Source: Meconema thalassinum (taxonomy: Eukaryota; Arthropoda; Insecta; Orthoptera; Tettigoniidae). From it: DNA of 64,000 nt. Of this stretch, positions 63,869 through 64,000 are shown one piece after another. Both the position numbers and the translations under genes were made by a program. The stretch covers positions 20,124,716 to 20,188,715 of the forward strand of contig OX336392.1 in assembly GCA_946902985.2 (NCBI GenBank). Direction: 5' to 3'. Position 1 is the first letter of the stretch, and each line of letters starts with the position of its first letter. The notes under the pieces were generated by a model. That model did not search any database and was not told where the DNA came from. It was given only the letters and a program-made list of their open reading frames with translations.

Positions 63869-64000
63869 AGGAAAGAAAGATGGAAAGAATGAAAGAAAGA
63901 AGGAAAGATGGAAAGAAGGATGGAAAGAAAGAAGGAAAGAAGGAAAAAAGAAAGAAAGAAAGAAAGAATGAAAGAAAGAAGGAGGAAGGATGGAAAGAAG
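63251..64000 (+). repeat. (GAAA)n microsatellite, at least 750 bp, runs off window
   Basis: Purine-only (plus strand) GAAA array with interspersed GGAA, TGGAAAGAAGG and AAATAAAGAAGGAAGG higher-order motifs; for example GATGGAAAGAAGGAAATAAA recurs near 63412, 63613, 63685 and 63757. Open frames here are simple-sequence artefacts. Confidence 0.97.

Overview
No convincing host gene is visible in this 64 kb of eukaryotic, almost certainly arthropod (probably insect) DNA. Nearly every recognisable segment is an interspersed repeat. Pointers to an insect with a large, transposon-swollen genome (orthopteran-like is only my guess) are the many tRNA-derived SINE families, Helitrons with the typical insect termini, mariner, Tigger, hAT and Transib remnants, and LINEs with trinucleotide tails. 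Nothing looks bacterial, organellar or viral. No uninterrupted reading frame I trust as a host exon was found. The longer frames lie in tandem arrays, in SINEs, or in broken transposon genes. SINE, LINE and repeat family letters used below are my own labels.

Layout. 0-11 kb: a SINE-A copy, remnants of a repeat I call L, two minisatellites, a 2.04 kb near-perfect palindrome (3371-5411), a SINE-C with a 12 bp target duplication, and a broken LINE with an internal 191 bp duplication. 11-17.7 kb: a nested, head-to-tail Helitron cluster carrying two arrays of a ~163 bp minisatellite, enclosed by a 67-68 bp inverted repeat. 17.7-29.6 kb: LINE 3' ends, SINE-B/G/A/E, a mariner fold-back, repeat K, and an element with ~290 bp internal repeats. 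29.8-37 kb: a long-TIR transposon, nested SINE-B/SINE-D, a Tigger-like element, a split SINE-D, a fold-back family P. 37-46.3 kb: repeat K split by a BovB-like RTE retrotransposon, LINE 3' ends, repeat N split by SINEs and a Helitron, and a mariner whose two ends are inverted copies of its own 3' end. 46.8-53 kb: SINE-F and SINE-A, a hAT remnant with 8 bp target duplications, repeat L, a reverse Helitron with the same ~163 bp repeats, and an inverted second copy of N. 53-64 kb: fold-back P, an element with GCCGCCAT-rich repeats, a 33 bp minisatellite between inverted arms, a Transib transposon with RSS-like ends, a Helitron-like element, and SINE-H whose GAAA tail runs at least 740 bp to the window end.

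The genes do not work together as a pathway. What the window records is the interaction of mobile elements: LINE machinery mobilising SINEs (clear target duplications at five loci), Helitrons seeding satellite-like arrays, and repeated nesting that gives a relative chronology. The most interesting single objects are the Transib element at 57067-59202 (RAG1-related, ends starting with the V(D)J heptamer), the 990 bp-arm palindrome, the Helitron minisatellite series (2, 7, ~13 and ~15 units in related elements), and the BovB-like element.
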